A stretch of 64,000 bases of DNA from positions 426,485-490,484 of the forward strand of contig NZ_AWZR01000002.1 of the NCBI RefSeq assembly GCF_000472505.1, in the 5' to 3' direction. The notes under the pieces were generated by a model. It was not told where the DNA came from and searched no databases. It saw only the letters and a list, made by a program, of their open reading frames with translations. The stretch is from Luteimonas sp. J29 (GTDB taxonomy: Bacteria; Pseudomonadota; Gammaproteobacteria; Xanthomonadales; Xanthomonadaceae). A program made the position numbers and the translations under genes. Shown in pieces: positions 28,290 to 37,115 of the stretch (position 1 is its first letter; the number at the start of each line of letters is the position of its first letter).

Positions 28290-28316
28290 ATGCGCCACTC
28301 CCCCACTTCCCGATGA
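28290..28316 (+). CDS. Possible leaderless micro-ORF overlapping the fau start
   Basis: Eight codons (MRHSPTSR) whose TGA overlaps the fau ATG (ATGA, 28313-28316). If transcription starts at 28290 this would be a leaderless upstream ORF coupling ribosomes into fau, which has no Shine-Dalgarno sequence. No other evidence supports translation and it could be chance. Confidence 0.3.
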   Translation: MRHSPTSR

Positions 28317-28894
28317 GCGAAACGCGCGGCGCCCTGCGGCGCGAAATGCGCGATCGGCGCCGCGCGCTGCCGGCCCCGCGACGCATCGTCGCCGCCGAGG
28401 CGCTGGCGAACCACCTGCTGGCGCTGCCGTTCGCCCCGCGCACCGGCTTCGTGGCCGGCTACTGGGCCACCGACGGCGAGATCCCGCTCCACGCCTGGCA
28501 GCTGCGCCTGCCGCGCGAGGTGCGCTACTGCCTGCCGGTGCTGCACGGCGACGGCACGCTGCGCTTCGCGCCGTGGGCGCCGGGCGCGCCCCTGGCCCCG
28601 AACCGCTACGGCATCCCGGAACCCGAGGTGGCCGCCGGCGACCTGCTCGAACCGGCGCAACTCGACCTCGTGGTCGTGCCGCTGGTCGCGTTCGATGCGC
28701 GCTGCCACCGCCTCGGGATGGGAGGCGGCTGGTACGATCGCAGCTTCGCGTTCCGCGCCGCGCGGCCCGCGCCGCCGCACCTGGTGGGCGCGGGCTTCTC
28801 GTTCCAGCAGTCCGGCCCGATCGCGGCCGAGGCCTGGGACGTGGCGCTCGACGCGGTCTGCACCGAATCCGACACGTTCTTCCCCGTCGCCTGA
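28313..28894 (+). CDS. fau: 5-formyltetrahydrofolate cyclo-ligase
   Basis: 193 aa. Converts 5-formyl-THF to 5,10-methenyl-THF with ATP, clearing a dead-end folate. Family motifs are LRREMRDRRRALP at the start, the substrate region GYWATDGEIPLHAW, and the ATP/phosphate loop RLGMGGGWYDRSF. Known as ygfA in E. coli, where it lies next to 6S RNA. The start at 28313 was chosen by family alignment; there is no SD, but a micro-ORF overlaps it. The EVE gene follows 1 bp after its stop. Confidence 0.93.
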   Translation: MSETRGALRREMRDRRRALPAPRRIVAAEALANHLLALPFAPRTGFVAGYWATDGEIPLHAWQLRLPREVRYCLPVLHGDGTLRFAPWAPGAPLAPNRYGIPEPEVAAGDLLEPAQLDLVVVPLVAFDARCHRLGMGGGWYDRSFAFRAARPAPPHLVGAGFSFQQSGPIAAEAWDVALDAVCTESDTFFPVA

Positions 28895-28895
28895 A

Positions 28896-29369
<474 letters not shown>

Positions 29370-29451
29370 TCCCCTCGAACCGCGGCCGGCGACACCGCCA
29401 GCCGTCCCGTCGGCGGACACGTCCGCCGCACCATACGCAGACCCCGCACCC

Positions 29452-30102
29452 ATGTCCGAGCTCAAGCGCCTGGCCGGCGAAAAGGCCATCGAATTCGTCG
29501 AGGACGGCAGCGTCGTCGGCGTCGGCACCGGTTCCACCGTGGCCTACTTCATCGAGGCGCTCGGCCGGATCCGCGACCGGATCGCGGGCGCGGTGTCGAG
29601 CTCGGAGCAGAGCACGCGCCAGCTGAAGTCGCTCGGCATCGAGGTGCTCGACCTCAACGCGGTCGGGCCGCTGCGGCTGTACGTGGACGGCGCCGACGAG
29701 TGCGATCCGCACCGGCGGCTGGTCAAGGGCGGCGGCGCCGCGCTGACCCGCGAGAAGATCATCGCCCAGGCCAGCGACCGCTTCGTCTGCATCATCGACC
29801 CGGCCAAGCAGGTGCCGGTGCTCGGGCGCTTCCCGCTGCCGGTGGAGGTGATCCCGATGGCGCGCAGCCTGGTCGCGCGCGAGATCCTGGCGATCACCGG
29901 CGGCCAGCCGGTGTGGCGCGAGGGCGTGGTCACCGACAACGGCAACTGGGTGCTCGACGTGCACGGCCTGCAGATCGTCGATCCGGTGGCGATGGAGGAG
30001 CGGCTCAACCAGATCCCGGGCGTGGTCAGCGTGGGCCTGTTCGCGCGCCGTCCGGCGGACGTGGTGATCGTCGGCGGCGAACCGCCGCAGGTGCTGCGCT
30101 GA
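29452..30102 (+). CDS. rpiA: Ribose-5-phosphate isomerase A
   Basis: 216 aa. Interconverts ribose-5-P and ribulose-5-P. Motifs [16 protein letters not shown] (phosphate loop), YVDGADECD, and [14 protein letters not shown], which carry the catalytic Asp, Glu and Lys, are all present. It is the second pentose-phosphate enzyme in the window besides transaldolase, though the two are 26 kb apart. Separated from the EVE gene by 82 bp that contain a short GC hairpin (CGGCGGA / TCCGCCG near 29412-29430). Confidence 0.96.
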   Translation: MSELKRLAGEKAIEFVEDGSVVGVGTGSTVAYFIEALGRIRDRIAGAVSSSEQSTRQLKSLGIEVLDLNAVGPLRLYVDGADECDPHRRLVKGGGAALTREKIIAQASDRFVCIIDPAKQVPVLGRFPLPVEVIPMARSLVAREILAITGGQPVWREGVVTDNGNWVLDVHGLQIVDPVAMEERLNQIPGVVSVGLFARRPADVVIVGGEPPQVLR

Positions 30103-30109
30103 GGTTCCC

Positions 30110-30141
30110 GTCGGCGCCCGCGCCAGGCGCGCGGCGCCGAC
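30110..30141. terminator. Hairpin between convergent rpiA and a membrane-protein gene
   Basis: 9-bp stem GTCGGCGCC (30110-30118) / GGCGCCGAC (30133-30141) lying between the two convergent stop codons. No T-run; a bidirectional terminator is likely. Confidence 0.55.
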
Positions 30142-30147
30142 GGCGGA

Positions 30148-30492
30148 TCAGCGCGACAGCCCGACCGCCAGTGGCCGCGCCTGGCGGCGCGGTGCGATGC
30201 GACGACGCGCGGGCCCGGCCGGCGCGCGCCGGCGGCGTATGGATGCCAGTCCGGCCGGTGCCGGCGTGGCGCCCGTGCGCAGCCGGGACCAGGCCAGCCA
30301 CCGGGCCATGGCCAGCGCCGCCGCAGGCAGTCCCAGCAGCCACAGCGGCACCCAGCCCAGCTGCGCACTGGCGGTGCGCGCCGCCGGCAGCGACAGCACC
30401 GCGACGGCGGCGAGGAACAGCAGGCCGAGCAGCGCGCCCTCGACCAGGCGCAGGGGATCGGTGGAAGTCTGGAGGCTGGCGGATCGTGTCAT
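30148..30492 (-). CDS. Small membrane protein of unknown function
   Basis: 114 aa with two predicted membrane helices (about 18-38, GALLGLLFLAAVAVLSLPAA, and 47-66, VPLWLLGLPAAALAMARWLA), then a strongly basic Arg-rich C-terminal tail of some 45 residues. GGGAG 9 nt before the ATG at 30492 supports translation. No family recognised. It follows the patatin gene on the same strand with a 72-bp gap. Confidence 0.6.
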   Translation of the reverse strand: MTRSASLQTSTDPLRLVEGALLGLLFLAAVAVLSLPAARTASAQLGWVPLWLLGLPAAALAMARWLAWSRLRTGATPAPAGLASIRRRRAPAGPARRRIAPRRQARPLAVGLSR

Positions 30493-30564
30493 GGCGGTGG
30501 CTCCCGGGCTTGGCCACAGGCTCCACGGCCGCCATCTCAGGGGCTGCGACGCCGCGCGCAGGCC

Positions 30565-31470
30565 TCAGTAGCCGGCCGCGTCCAGCGCCCTGATCGCGAC
30601 CGCCCGGCCGACGTCGATCAGCTCGGCCGCGCGCCAGAACTCGTAGAACGAGCACACGTCGCGCGGGATCCGGATCAGCAGCTCGGGCGGGTCCAGCGCC
30701 AGCTGCACGCGCGAGATCTGCGCCTGCATCGTGTCCAGCGAGCGCGACATGATCTCGGGCAGGCCCATGCGCATGGCATCGCCCTCGTCGCCGCCGGCCG
30801 CGCGCTCGAGCCACTGGCCGAGCCGGCTGGTGATCGTGGGCCCGCCGTCCTCCGGCTGCGAGCGGGCCGGCTCGCCGGGCGGGCGTCGCGGCCAGCCGTG
30901 CATGTCCACCGCGACCAGCCGGTGCGCGTCCGACAGGCGCGTGGCCGCGATCGGGAGCGGCGCCAGCAGCCCGCCGTCGACCAGCGCGCGGCCGTTCACC
31001 CGGTGCGGCGTGAACAGGCCGGGGATCGCGAACGAGGCGCGCAGCGCGTCCCACAACCGCCCCTCGCGGATCCAGACCTCGCGCTGGCGCTCCAGGTCCA
31101 CCGCGACCGCGGTGAACGCGACCGGCAGCGCTTCGATCAGCGGGTCGCCGACCACCTCGCGCATCGCCGCCACCAGGCGCGCGCCGCCGAGCACGCCGGA
31201 GCGGCGCCAGCCCGGGTCGAGCAGGCGCAGGAAATCGCGCCGCGACATCGCGCGCAGGCGCCGGTCGAACTCGCGCAGGCGACCGGCCGCGAAGATCCCG
31301 CCGACCAGGGCACCGCTGGAGGACCCGCACACGGCCTCGATCCGGAAGCCGCGCTCCTCCAGCACCTCGATCACGCCGATCTGGGCCAGGCCGCGCGCGC
31401 CGCCGGCGCCCAGCACCAGGGCGATGCGCTCTCCGCGCGGCGCGATGCGGTCGTCCCCGGCGGCCGCCAC
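30565..31470 (-). CDS. Patatin-like phospholipase (RssA-type)
   Basis: 301 aa, no signal peptide, so probably cytoplasmic. Oxyanion loop GAGGARG (21-27), nucleophile S51 in GSSSG (49-53) and the catalytic Asp D165 in the DGG motif (LVDGGLLAP) form the Ser-Asp dyad. Length fits RssA-like patatins. The start is a GTG at 31470 that lies 2 nt after the stop of the WYL regulator, so it depends on translational coupling. Substrate, whether phospholipid or acyl ester, is unknown. Confidence 0.9.
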   Translation of the reverse strand: MAAAGDDRIAPRGERIALVLGAGGARGLAQIGVIEVLEERGFRIEAVCGSSSGALVGGIFAAGRLREFDRRLRAMSRRDFLRLLDPGWRRSGVLGGARLVAAMREVVGDPLIEALPVAFTAVAVDLERQREVWIREGRLWDALRASFAIPGLFTPHRVNGRALVDGGLLAPLPIAATRLSDAHRLVAVDMHGWPRRPPGEPARSQPEDGGPTITSRLGQWLERAAGGDEGDAMRMGLPEIMSRSLDTMQAQISRVQLALDPPELLIRIPRDVCSFYEFWRAAELIDVGRAVAIRALDAAGY

Positions 31471-31472
31471 GC

Positions 31473-32441
31473 TCAGCGCTCGTAGTTCGACAGCGCCAGC
31501 TGCAGCAGCGACTTGATCTGCTCGCGCAGCGCCGGCGGATCGACGATCTCGGCGTCCGCGCCGTAGTGCAGCACGTCCATCAGCAGTTCGCGCGAGGCGC
31601 TGAAGGGCACCTTGAGCTCGTAGCGGCCGTCGGGCAGGTGCCGGCCCTGCTGCTGCGAATGCCAGTGCTCATCGGCCACCCAGCGCGCGGCCCTGGCGCT
31701 GAACACGATCGTGGCCACGCCGCGGGCCGGGCCGGAGAAGATGCCGTAACTGCCGGCCAGCTGGCGGTCGAGTTCGGCCTCGTCGAGGTCGCGCGCCGGC
31801 GCGTCGAGCACGCGCGCGGCGCTGATCCGGTCGACCGAAAAGCTGCGCAGGCCCTCGCGGTCGTGGTCCCAGGCGTCGAGGTACCAGTTGTCGCGGTAAT
31901 GGGTGACGCGCTGCGGCGAAACCGTGCGCCGGGTCTTCTCGTCGGTCGAGCGGGCCCGATAGTCGAACGCCAGCTGCTGGCGCTGCAGCACCGCCGAACA
32001 CACGATGCGGAACGCCTGCTCGTCCATCCGCCGCCCGCGATGCGGGATCACCCGCACGCGCTCGACCGGCCAGCGCTTGCCGGCCGAATGCTCGTCGAGC
32101 AGCTTCTCGATCCGCGCCTGCAGCGGCGCCAGCGCGCTCGACAGCACCCCGCCGCCGCTGCGCGAGAGCAGCTGCTGCGCCGCCAGCAGCGCGTGCAGCT
32201 CGTCGGAATTGAGCCACAGGCCGGGCAGCTCGAAGCGCCCGGCCTCGTCGGCGTCGTAGCGGAAGCCGGCCTCGCCGTCGCCGACCACCGGCGCCATCAG
32301 CGCATCGCGCAGGAAGGCCAGGTCGCGGTAGACGGTCGCCCGGGAGCATTCGAGCTCCTCGCGCAGGCGCGCCACCGTGACCGGGTAGCGCGCGGTCTTG
32401 AGGATGCGGTGCAGGGAGAGGATGCGTTCGTATCGGTCCAT
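31473..32441 (-). CDS. YafY-type WYL-domain transcriptional regulator
   Basis: 322 aa. N-terminal HTH (RILSLHRILKTARYPVTVARLREELECSRATVYRDLAFLRD), a WYL domain in the middle (LAFDYRARSTDEKTRRTVSPQRVTHYRDNWYLDAW) and a WCX C-terminal part (VVFSARAARWVADEHWHSQQQ...). WYL domains bind nucleic acids or small ligands. The ATG at 32441 lies 6 nt after a CATAAT box. Translationally coupled to the patatin gene, which may be its partner. No DNA-repair or phage-defence genes are adjacent, contexts where WYL proteins also occur. Confidence 0.9.
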   Translation of the reverse strand: MDRYERILSLHRILKTARYPVTVARLREELECSRATVYRDLAFLRDALMAPVVGDGEAGFRYDADEAGRFELPGLWLNSDELHALLAAQQLLSRSGGGVLSSALAPLQARIEKLLDEHSAGKRWPVERVRVIPHRGRRMDEQAFRIVCSAVLQRQQLAFDYRARSTDEKTRRTVSPQRVTHYRDNWYLDAWDHDREGLRSFSVDRISAARVLDAPARDLDEAELDRQLAGSYGIFSGPARGVATIVFSARAARWVADEHWHSQQQGRHLPDGRYELKVPFSASRELLMDVLHYGADAEIVDPPALREQIKSLLQLALSNYER

Positions 32442-32447
32442 GGCCCG

Positions 32448-32453
32448 ATTATG
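32448..32453 (-). promoter_or_regulatory. -10 hexamer CATAAT, leaderless start for the WYL gene
   Basis: CATAAT on the minus strand, exactly 6 nt before the ATG at 32441; no Shine-Dalgarno sequence. Confidence 0.55.
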
Positions 32454-32661
32454 CGCCCGCGCGCGGCCCGTGGCGCCGTCTCCGGGGCGCCGCCGCGCCG
32501 CCTTCCCCGTGGTGCGGGATTGCGGCGGCCGCGCACGACCCGCACCATGTGCGCCGGTCCGGACGCAGGACGATGGACGGCAACGTGGCCACGAGGCAGA
32601 CAGGGGCGCACGGCGCAGGCCCGGGGACGGGCACACGCCGGAACGCCAACGGGGGGGCGGC

Positions 32662-34410
32662 ATGGCCCTCTGGTTGACGCTGGCCATCCTGGCCGGCGCC
32701 ATCGCGCTGTTCGTCACCGAGAAGCTGCGCGTGGACGTGGTGGCGCTGCTGGTGATGACCGCGCTGATGCTCACCGGCGTCATCACCGTGCCCGAGGCCC
32801 TGTCGGGCTTCAGCAACCAGGCCACGGTCATGGTCGCGGCCATGTTCGTGCTCAGCGGCGCGCTGCAGCGCAATGGCGCGCTGGTGGCGGCGGGCGAGGT
32901 GCTGTCGCGGATCCGCTGGCGCTGGCTGTTCCTGCTGGTGATGCTGGTGCTGGTGGCCGGGACGGCCGCGTTCGTGAACAACACCGCCACCGTGGCGGTG
33001 TTGCTGCCGCTGGTGCTCGCCGCGAGCGCGGCCAACCGCTGGGCGCCGTCGAAGTTCCTGATCCCGCTCTCGTACATGTCGCAGGCCGCGGGCGTGTGCA
33101 CCCTGGTCGGCACCTCGACCAACCTGCTGGTCGACGCGATGGGCCGCGAGGCCGCGGGCGTGGGGTTCACCCTGTTCGAGTTCGCGCCGCTGGGCATCGT
33201 GTTCGTGGCCATCGGCATGGCCTACCTGCTGACCGTGGGCTACTGGCTGCTGCCCGACCGCGGCGTGCCGGGGGACGAGGGCAACGAGCACGTGGGTCGC
33301 TACGTGGCCGAGCTGCTGGTGCCGGAGGATTCGGACGCGGTCGGCCTGCGGCGCGACCAGGTGGTCCCCGAAGGCGTCGCGGACGCGGTGGTGCTGGAGA
33401 TCCTCCGCCACCGGCGCCCGGTGGCGGGCCCCGACGCGGTGGTGCAGGCTGGCGACCGGCTGCTGGTGCGCGGCGAATGGCGCGACATCCGCGCGGTGCG
33501 CAAGGCGCGCAAGCTGCGCTTCGACCAGGGCCCGGGCAACGGCGACCGCGACGCCGAGCTGCTGCAGGTCGAGGCGATGGTCTCGCCCGGCTCGCACCTG
33601 ATCGGCAATACGCTCGCCGGGATGCGCTTCGGCCACATGTACCGGGCGCGGGTGCACGGCATCCACCGCCGCCTGCTGGACATCCGCCAGCCGCTCGACC
33701 AGGTCCAGCTCAGCCTCGGCGACGTGCTGCTGCTCGAGGCCCCGGAGGCGGCGATCGAGGACCTGCGGGCGGACAAGGGCATGATCGTGCTCGGCACCCG
33801 CAAGGAGCCGAAGGTGGACGTGCGCCGCGCCAGCCTCTCGGTGCTGGTGATGGCCGCGACGATCGCGGTCGCGGCGCTGGGCTGGCTGTCGATCGTGCAG
33901 GCGGCCCTGGTCGGCTGCGCCGCACTGCTGGTGTTCCGGCTGCTGGAGCCGGACGAGGCCTACCGCGCGATCGACTGGCGGGTGATCCTGCTGCTGGCGG
34001 GGATCATCCCGCTGGGCGTGGCGCTGCAGAAGTCGGGCGGCGCGGCGCTCGCGGCGGAATTCATGGTCACCCACCTCGGCCAGTTCGGGCCGCTGGCCGC
34101 GCTCGCGGCGGTCTACCTCATGACGTCGCTCGCGACCGAGTTCATGAGCAACAACGCCTCGGCGGTGCTGGTGGTGCCGATCGCGCTGGCAGCGGCCGGA
34201 TCGCTGGGCGTGGATCCCAAGCCGTTCCTGGTCGCGGTCGCCTTCGCCGCCTCGACCAGCTTCGCCACGCCCATCAGCTACCAGACCAACACCATGGTTT
34301 TCACCGCGGGCGGCTACCGGTTCTCCGACTTCGTGCGCATGGGGATCCCGCTCAACATCCTCTTCTGCACGACGGCGATCGTGCTCATCCCGCGCTTCTT
34401 CCCGTTCTGA
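32662..34410 (+). CDS. SLC13-family anion permease with two RCK_C domains
   Basis: 582 aa inner-membrane carrier. The two SLC13 hairpin motifs with Asn are NNTATVAVLLPL in the first half and SNNASAVLVVPIAL in the second, each followed by the TSTNLLVD or SFATPISYQTN type loop. The middle (about 205-375) is soluble and contains two TrkA-C/RCK_C-like modules (AVVLEILRHRRPVAGPDAVV and LLQVEAMVSPGSHLIGNTL), which may bind a nucleotide or anion. Substrate could be sulfate, dicarboxylate or another anion; not fixed by sequence. ATG 32662 opens directly into the first helix. Confidence 0.88.
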   Translation: MALWLTLAILAGAIALFVTEKLRVDVVALLVMTALMLTGVITVPEALSGFSNQATVMVAAMFVLSGALQRNGALVAAGEVLSRIRWRWLFLLVMLVLVAGTAAFVNNTATVAVLLPLVLAASAANRWAPSKFLIPLSYMSQAAGVCTLVGTSTNLLVDAMGREAAGVGFTLFEFAPLGIVFVAIGMAYLLTVGYWLLPDRGVPGDEGNEHVGRYVAELLVPEDSDAVGLRRDQVVPEGVADAVVLEILRHRRPVAGPDAVVQAGDRLLVRGEWRDIRAVRKARKLRFDQGPGNGDRDAELLQVEAMVSPGSHLIGNTLAGMRFGHMYRARVHGIHRRLLDIRQPLDQVQLSLGDVLLLEAPEAAIEDLRADKGMIVLGTRKEPKVDVRRASLSVLVMAATIAVAALGWLSIVQAALVGCAALLVFRLLEPDEAYRAIDWRVILLLAGIIPLGVALQKSGGAALAAEFMVTHLGQFGPLAALAAVYLMTSLATEFMSNNASAVLVVPIALAAAGSLGVDPKPFLVAVAFAASTSFATPISYQTNTMVFTAGGYRFSDFVRMGIPLNILFCTTAIVLIPRFFPF

Positions 34411-34621
34411 CCCGGGCAGGTCGCGCCCCCCGCCTGCGAGGGGGCGGGGGACGGCTCGCCGCGCTGCACGCCCCATTCCCGACCGTCCCCGCGAGCGGGA
34501 GAAGGGGCGGGTGTGCCGCCGCCGGGCCGGTACGGAGGCCTTGTCCGGACCTGAACGTCGCTGGGCAAGCATGGTGCGTTGCGGCAGAATGGGATGCCGA
34601 GTCCACGTCCCGGAGAACGCC

Positions 34622-35302
34622 TTGCTCGCCGGAGGGTGGCTGGCCCTGCTGGGCCTGCCGGTATTCCTGCAACCGCTGCCCGAAGCGCCGCACCTGCCGG
34701 CGGCGGTGGCGGTCGCCTCCGGCCAGGTGTCGCTGCGCCAGCCGTGCCTGCGCCTGGTCTGCGTGGATGCCGAGTGGCAGGGCTTCCTGCCGCGGGTGGT
34801 CGACGGGCCGCGCACCCCGGGCACGGTGGACGAGATCCGGCCGATGCGCCTGCCGCAGCTGGCATCGCGGCGCTACATCGGCCTGCACTCGCCGGCCTCG
34901 CGCCGCGACTGGTTCTCCTCGACCGGCAGCCACGCCCTGTTCGCCGCCGGATACGGCCTGGAGGCGGTGCGCAGCCCCGAGACCCGGGTCCAGCTGGAGT
35001 TCGGCACCGGCTACCGGCTGCAGCCCTACGCCGACTGGGGCGCCGCCGACCAGGGCCTGGTCGCCTCCGGGCTGATGCGCTGGAACCAGCGCCTGGGCGA
35101 GCGTGCCGCACTCAACCAGCAGGTGCGGATCGAGCGCGGCCGCGAGCACGCCTTCGTCCGCCAGACCATTGGCCTGGACCTGCAGCTCGCACCGCAGTGG
35201 TCGCTGTTGGGCGACGTCGAATTGCGCCACGACACCGCCGGCAACGGCGGCGAGGGCCGCACCGATCGCGAAGGCTCGCTGCGCCTGAAGTACGCGTTCT
35301 GA
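34622..35302 (+). CDS. DUF481-like outer-membrane protein
   Basis: 226 aa from a TTG at 34622, chosen because GGAG lies 7 nt upstream and a hydrophobic leader follows (LLAGGWLALLGLPVFLQPLP). ATG alternatives at 34571 and 34589 lack an SD and a clean signal. The C-terminal about 100 residues show alternating strands (VQLEFGTGYRLQPYADW, ALNQQVRIERGREHAFV, WSLLGDVELRHDTAG) ending in GSLRLKYAF, like the DUF481 (YdiY) barrels. The middle (WQGFLPRVVDGPRTPGTVDEIRPM) is not recognised. Function unknown. Confidence 0.65.
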   Translation: MLAGGWLALLGLPVFLQPLPEAPHLPAAVAVASGQVSLRQPCLRLVCVDAEWQGFLPRVVDGPRTPGTVDEIRPMRLPQLASRRYIGLHSPASRRDWFSSTGSHALFAAGYGLEAVRSPETRVQLEFGTGYRLQPYADWGAADQGLVASGLMRWNQRLGERAALNQQVRIERGREHAFVRQTIGLDLQLAPQWSLLGDVELRHDTAGNGGEGRTDREGSLRLKYAF

Positions 35303-35306
35303 GCGA

Positions 35307-35323
35307 GGGGCCGCGGCGGCCCC
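35307..35323. terminator. Short GC hairpin between convergent genes
   Basis: Stem GGGGCCG / CGGCCCC with a 3-nt loop between the DUF481 stop (35302) and the hemC stop (35335). No T-run; weak. Confidence 0.35.
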
Positions 35324-35334
35324 GTCGTGCCGTG

Positions 35335-36246
35335 TCAGCCGGCCTGTCCGAGCAGTTCCGCGGCCCCGCCTGCGAGCAGCCGGCGCGCGGCCTCGCGGCC
35401 CAGCGTGTCCGGATCCATGCCCTCGACCTCGACCCGCACCGCGCGGCCGTCCTTCGCGCCGCCCACCATGCCCAGCAGGCGCAGGCCGGCGCCGGCCTCC
35501 TCGGCGAAGGCCGCCACCGGTACGTGGCAGCTGCCGTGCAGGGCCCGGTTCATGGCCCGCTCGGCCTCGACGCAGCGCCGGGTGCGGGCGTCGTCGAGCG
35601 GCGCGAACAGCTGCGCCGTGGCGGCGTCGCCGGACCGGCACTCGACCGCGATCGCGCCCTGGGCCGGGGCCGGCAGCCAGCCGGGCGCCACCAGCCGGTC
35701 GCGGATGCGCGCGTCCAGGCCCAGGCGCCGCAGGCCGGCGCAGGCCAGCACGATCGCGTCGTATTCGCCGGCATCGAGCCTGGCCAGCCGGGTGTTCACG
35801 TTGCCGCGCAGGTCGCGCAGGTCCAGGTCCGGCCGCAGCGCGCGCAGCTGGGCCTGGCGCCGGAGCGAGGAGGTCCCCACCCGCGCCCCGGCGGGCAGCG
35901 CCTGCAGCGAGGCGAAGGCGTTGCTGACGAACGCATCGGCCGGGTCGTCGCGGACCAGGATCGCGGGCAGGGCGAACCCGGGCTCGAGCTCCATCGGCAC
36001 GTCCTTGAGCGAGTGCACCGCGCAGTCGGCTTCGCCGCGCTGCATCGCCAGCTCCAGCTCCTTGAGGAACAGCCCCTTGCCGCCGATCGCGGCCAGCGAG
36101 CGGTCGAGGATCTCGTCGCCGCGGGTGCTCAGCGGCACCAGCTCGACCTCCAGCCCCGGGTGCGCCTCGCGCAGCCGCGCGGCGACGTGCCCGGTCTGCC
36201 ACAGGGCGAGCGGGCTCTTGCGGGTGGCGATGCGCAGTCGTTCCAT
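35335..36246 (-). CDS. hemC: Hydroxymethylbilane synthase (porphobilinogen deaminase)
   Basis: 303 aa. Joins four porphobilinogen units for heme and siroheme. The dipyrromethane cofactor is attached to C240 ([12 protein letters not shown]). The signature [11 protein letters not shown] starts at residue 7, and the active-site stretches HSLKDVP (78-84), [11 protein letters not shown] and [11 protein letters not shown] are intact. The GATAAT box exactly 6 nt before the ATG gives it its own leaderless-type start even though it also follows the AlgR-like gene by 45 bp. hemD does not follow on this strand. Confidence 0.97.
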   Translation of the reverse strand: MERLRIATRKSPLALWQTGHVAARLREAHPGLEVELVPLSTRGDEILDRSLAAIGGKGLFLKELELAMQRGEADCAVHSLKDVPMELEPGFALPAILVRDDPADAFVSNAFASLQALPAGARVGTSSLRRQAQLRALRPDLDLRDLRGNVNTRLARLDAGEYDAIVLACAGLRRLGLDARIRDRLVAPGWLPAPAQGAIAVECRSGDAATAQLFAPLDDARTRRCVEAERAMNRALHGSCHVPVAAFAEEAGAGLRLLGMVGGAKDGRAVRVEVEGMDPDTLGREAARRLLAGGAAELLGQAG

Positions 36247-36252
36247 GCCGGC

Positions 36253-36258
36253 ATTATC
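36253..36258 (-). promoter_or_regulatory. -10 hexamer GATAAT, leaderless start for hemC
   Basis: GATAAT on the minus strand, exactly 6 nt before the hemC ATG (36246). No Shine-Dalgarno sequence between. Confidence 0.55.
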
Positions 36259-36291
36259 CCGCAGCCGCGGCCGCCGCGCCGGAAAACCGCG

Positions 36292-37023
36292 CTACAGGCT
36301 GCGGATGGCCTCGCGCAGCTGGGCCACGCAGCGCCGGCTGACGTCCAGCGGCCGGTCGCCGTTGCGCAGGATCGCGTGCACCTGCCCGTCGATCGAGCGT
36401 CTGAGTTCGACCAGTTCGTCGCGCGCCACCAGGCAGTTGCGGTGGATGCGCACGAAGCGTTCGCCGAACTCCTCCTCCAGCGACTTGAGCGACTCCTCGA
36501 TCAGGTCCTCGCCGCGGGCGTGGTGAACGACCACGTACTTTTCCTCGGCCTGCAGGTAGCGGACCTCCTCGACCGGGATCAGGCGCAGGCTGCCGCGCAG
36601 CCGGGCGCACAGGTGGGTGCGCCGCTTGCCGGCGGCGCCGGGCAGCTCGCCACCACCGCGCGCCGCGGCCAGCACGCGTGCGCGCTCCAGCGCCGACGCC
36701 AGGCGTTCCGGGCGCACCGGCTTGACCAGGTAGTCCACCGCCTCGGCGTCGAAGGCCGAGAGCGCATGCGCGTCGTAGGCGGTGCAGAACACCACCACCG
36801 GGCGCCGCTCGAAGCCCTTGAGGTGGCGCGCGACCTCGAGCCCATCGATGCCGGGCATCGCGATGTCCAGCAGGACCAGGTCGGGTTCGTGCTCGGCGCA
36901 GGCGTGCAGCGCCTCCTGGCCGTCGCCGACCTCGGCCACCACTTCGACGCCCGCACGCCCGGCCAGCAGCTGGCGCAGGCGCTCGCGCGCCAAGGGCTCG
37001 TCGTCGGCGATGATGATCTTCAC
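36292..37023 (-). CDS. LytTR-family response regulator, AlgR-like
   Basis: 243 aa. Receiver domain with the acidic pocket ADDEP near the start, the phospho-acceptor in LVLLDIAMPG and the conserved Lys in DYLVKPVRPE. The DNA-binding part is LytTR (VEEVRYLQAEEKYVVVHHARGE...FGERFVRIHRNCLVARDELVEL). GTG at 37023 is preferred: GGAG lies about 10 nt upstream and AlgR-type proteins begin MKIIIADDE; an ATG nine codons earlier has no SD. It sits beside hemC as algR does in Pseudomonas, but no AlgZ-type kinase gene adjoins it here. Confidence 0.9.
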   Translation of the reverse strand: MKIIIADDEPLARERLRQLLAGRAGVEVVAEVGDGQEALHACAEHEPDLVLLDIAMPGIDGLEVARHLKGFERRPVVVFCTAYDAHALSAFDAEAVDYLVKPVRPERLASALERARVLAAARGGGELPGAAGKRRTHLCARLRGSLRLIPVEEVRYLQAEEKYVVVHHARGEDLIEESLKSLEEEFGERFVRIHRNCLVARDELVELRRSIDGQVHAILRNGDRPLDVSRRCVAQLREAIRSL

Positions 37024-37115
37024 TGCGGGTGTCCGCTCCGGCGCAGGCATGATCCGGGAGCATGGTAGCCCCCGCCCCGGCCGGAGGCCATCCACCGCCC
37101 GGCCGGCCGCCGGGC

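Noticed and set aside
31566..35075. A 1169-codon plus-strand frame running through the WYL, SLC13 and DUF481 regions
   Set aside because: It crosses real genes on both strands out of frame and is of low-complexity Arg/Gly/Ala composition.
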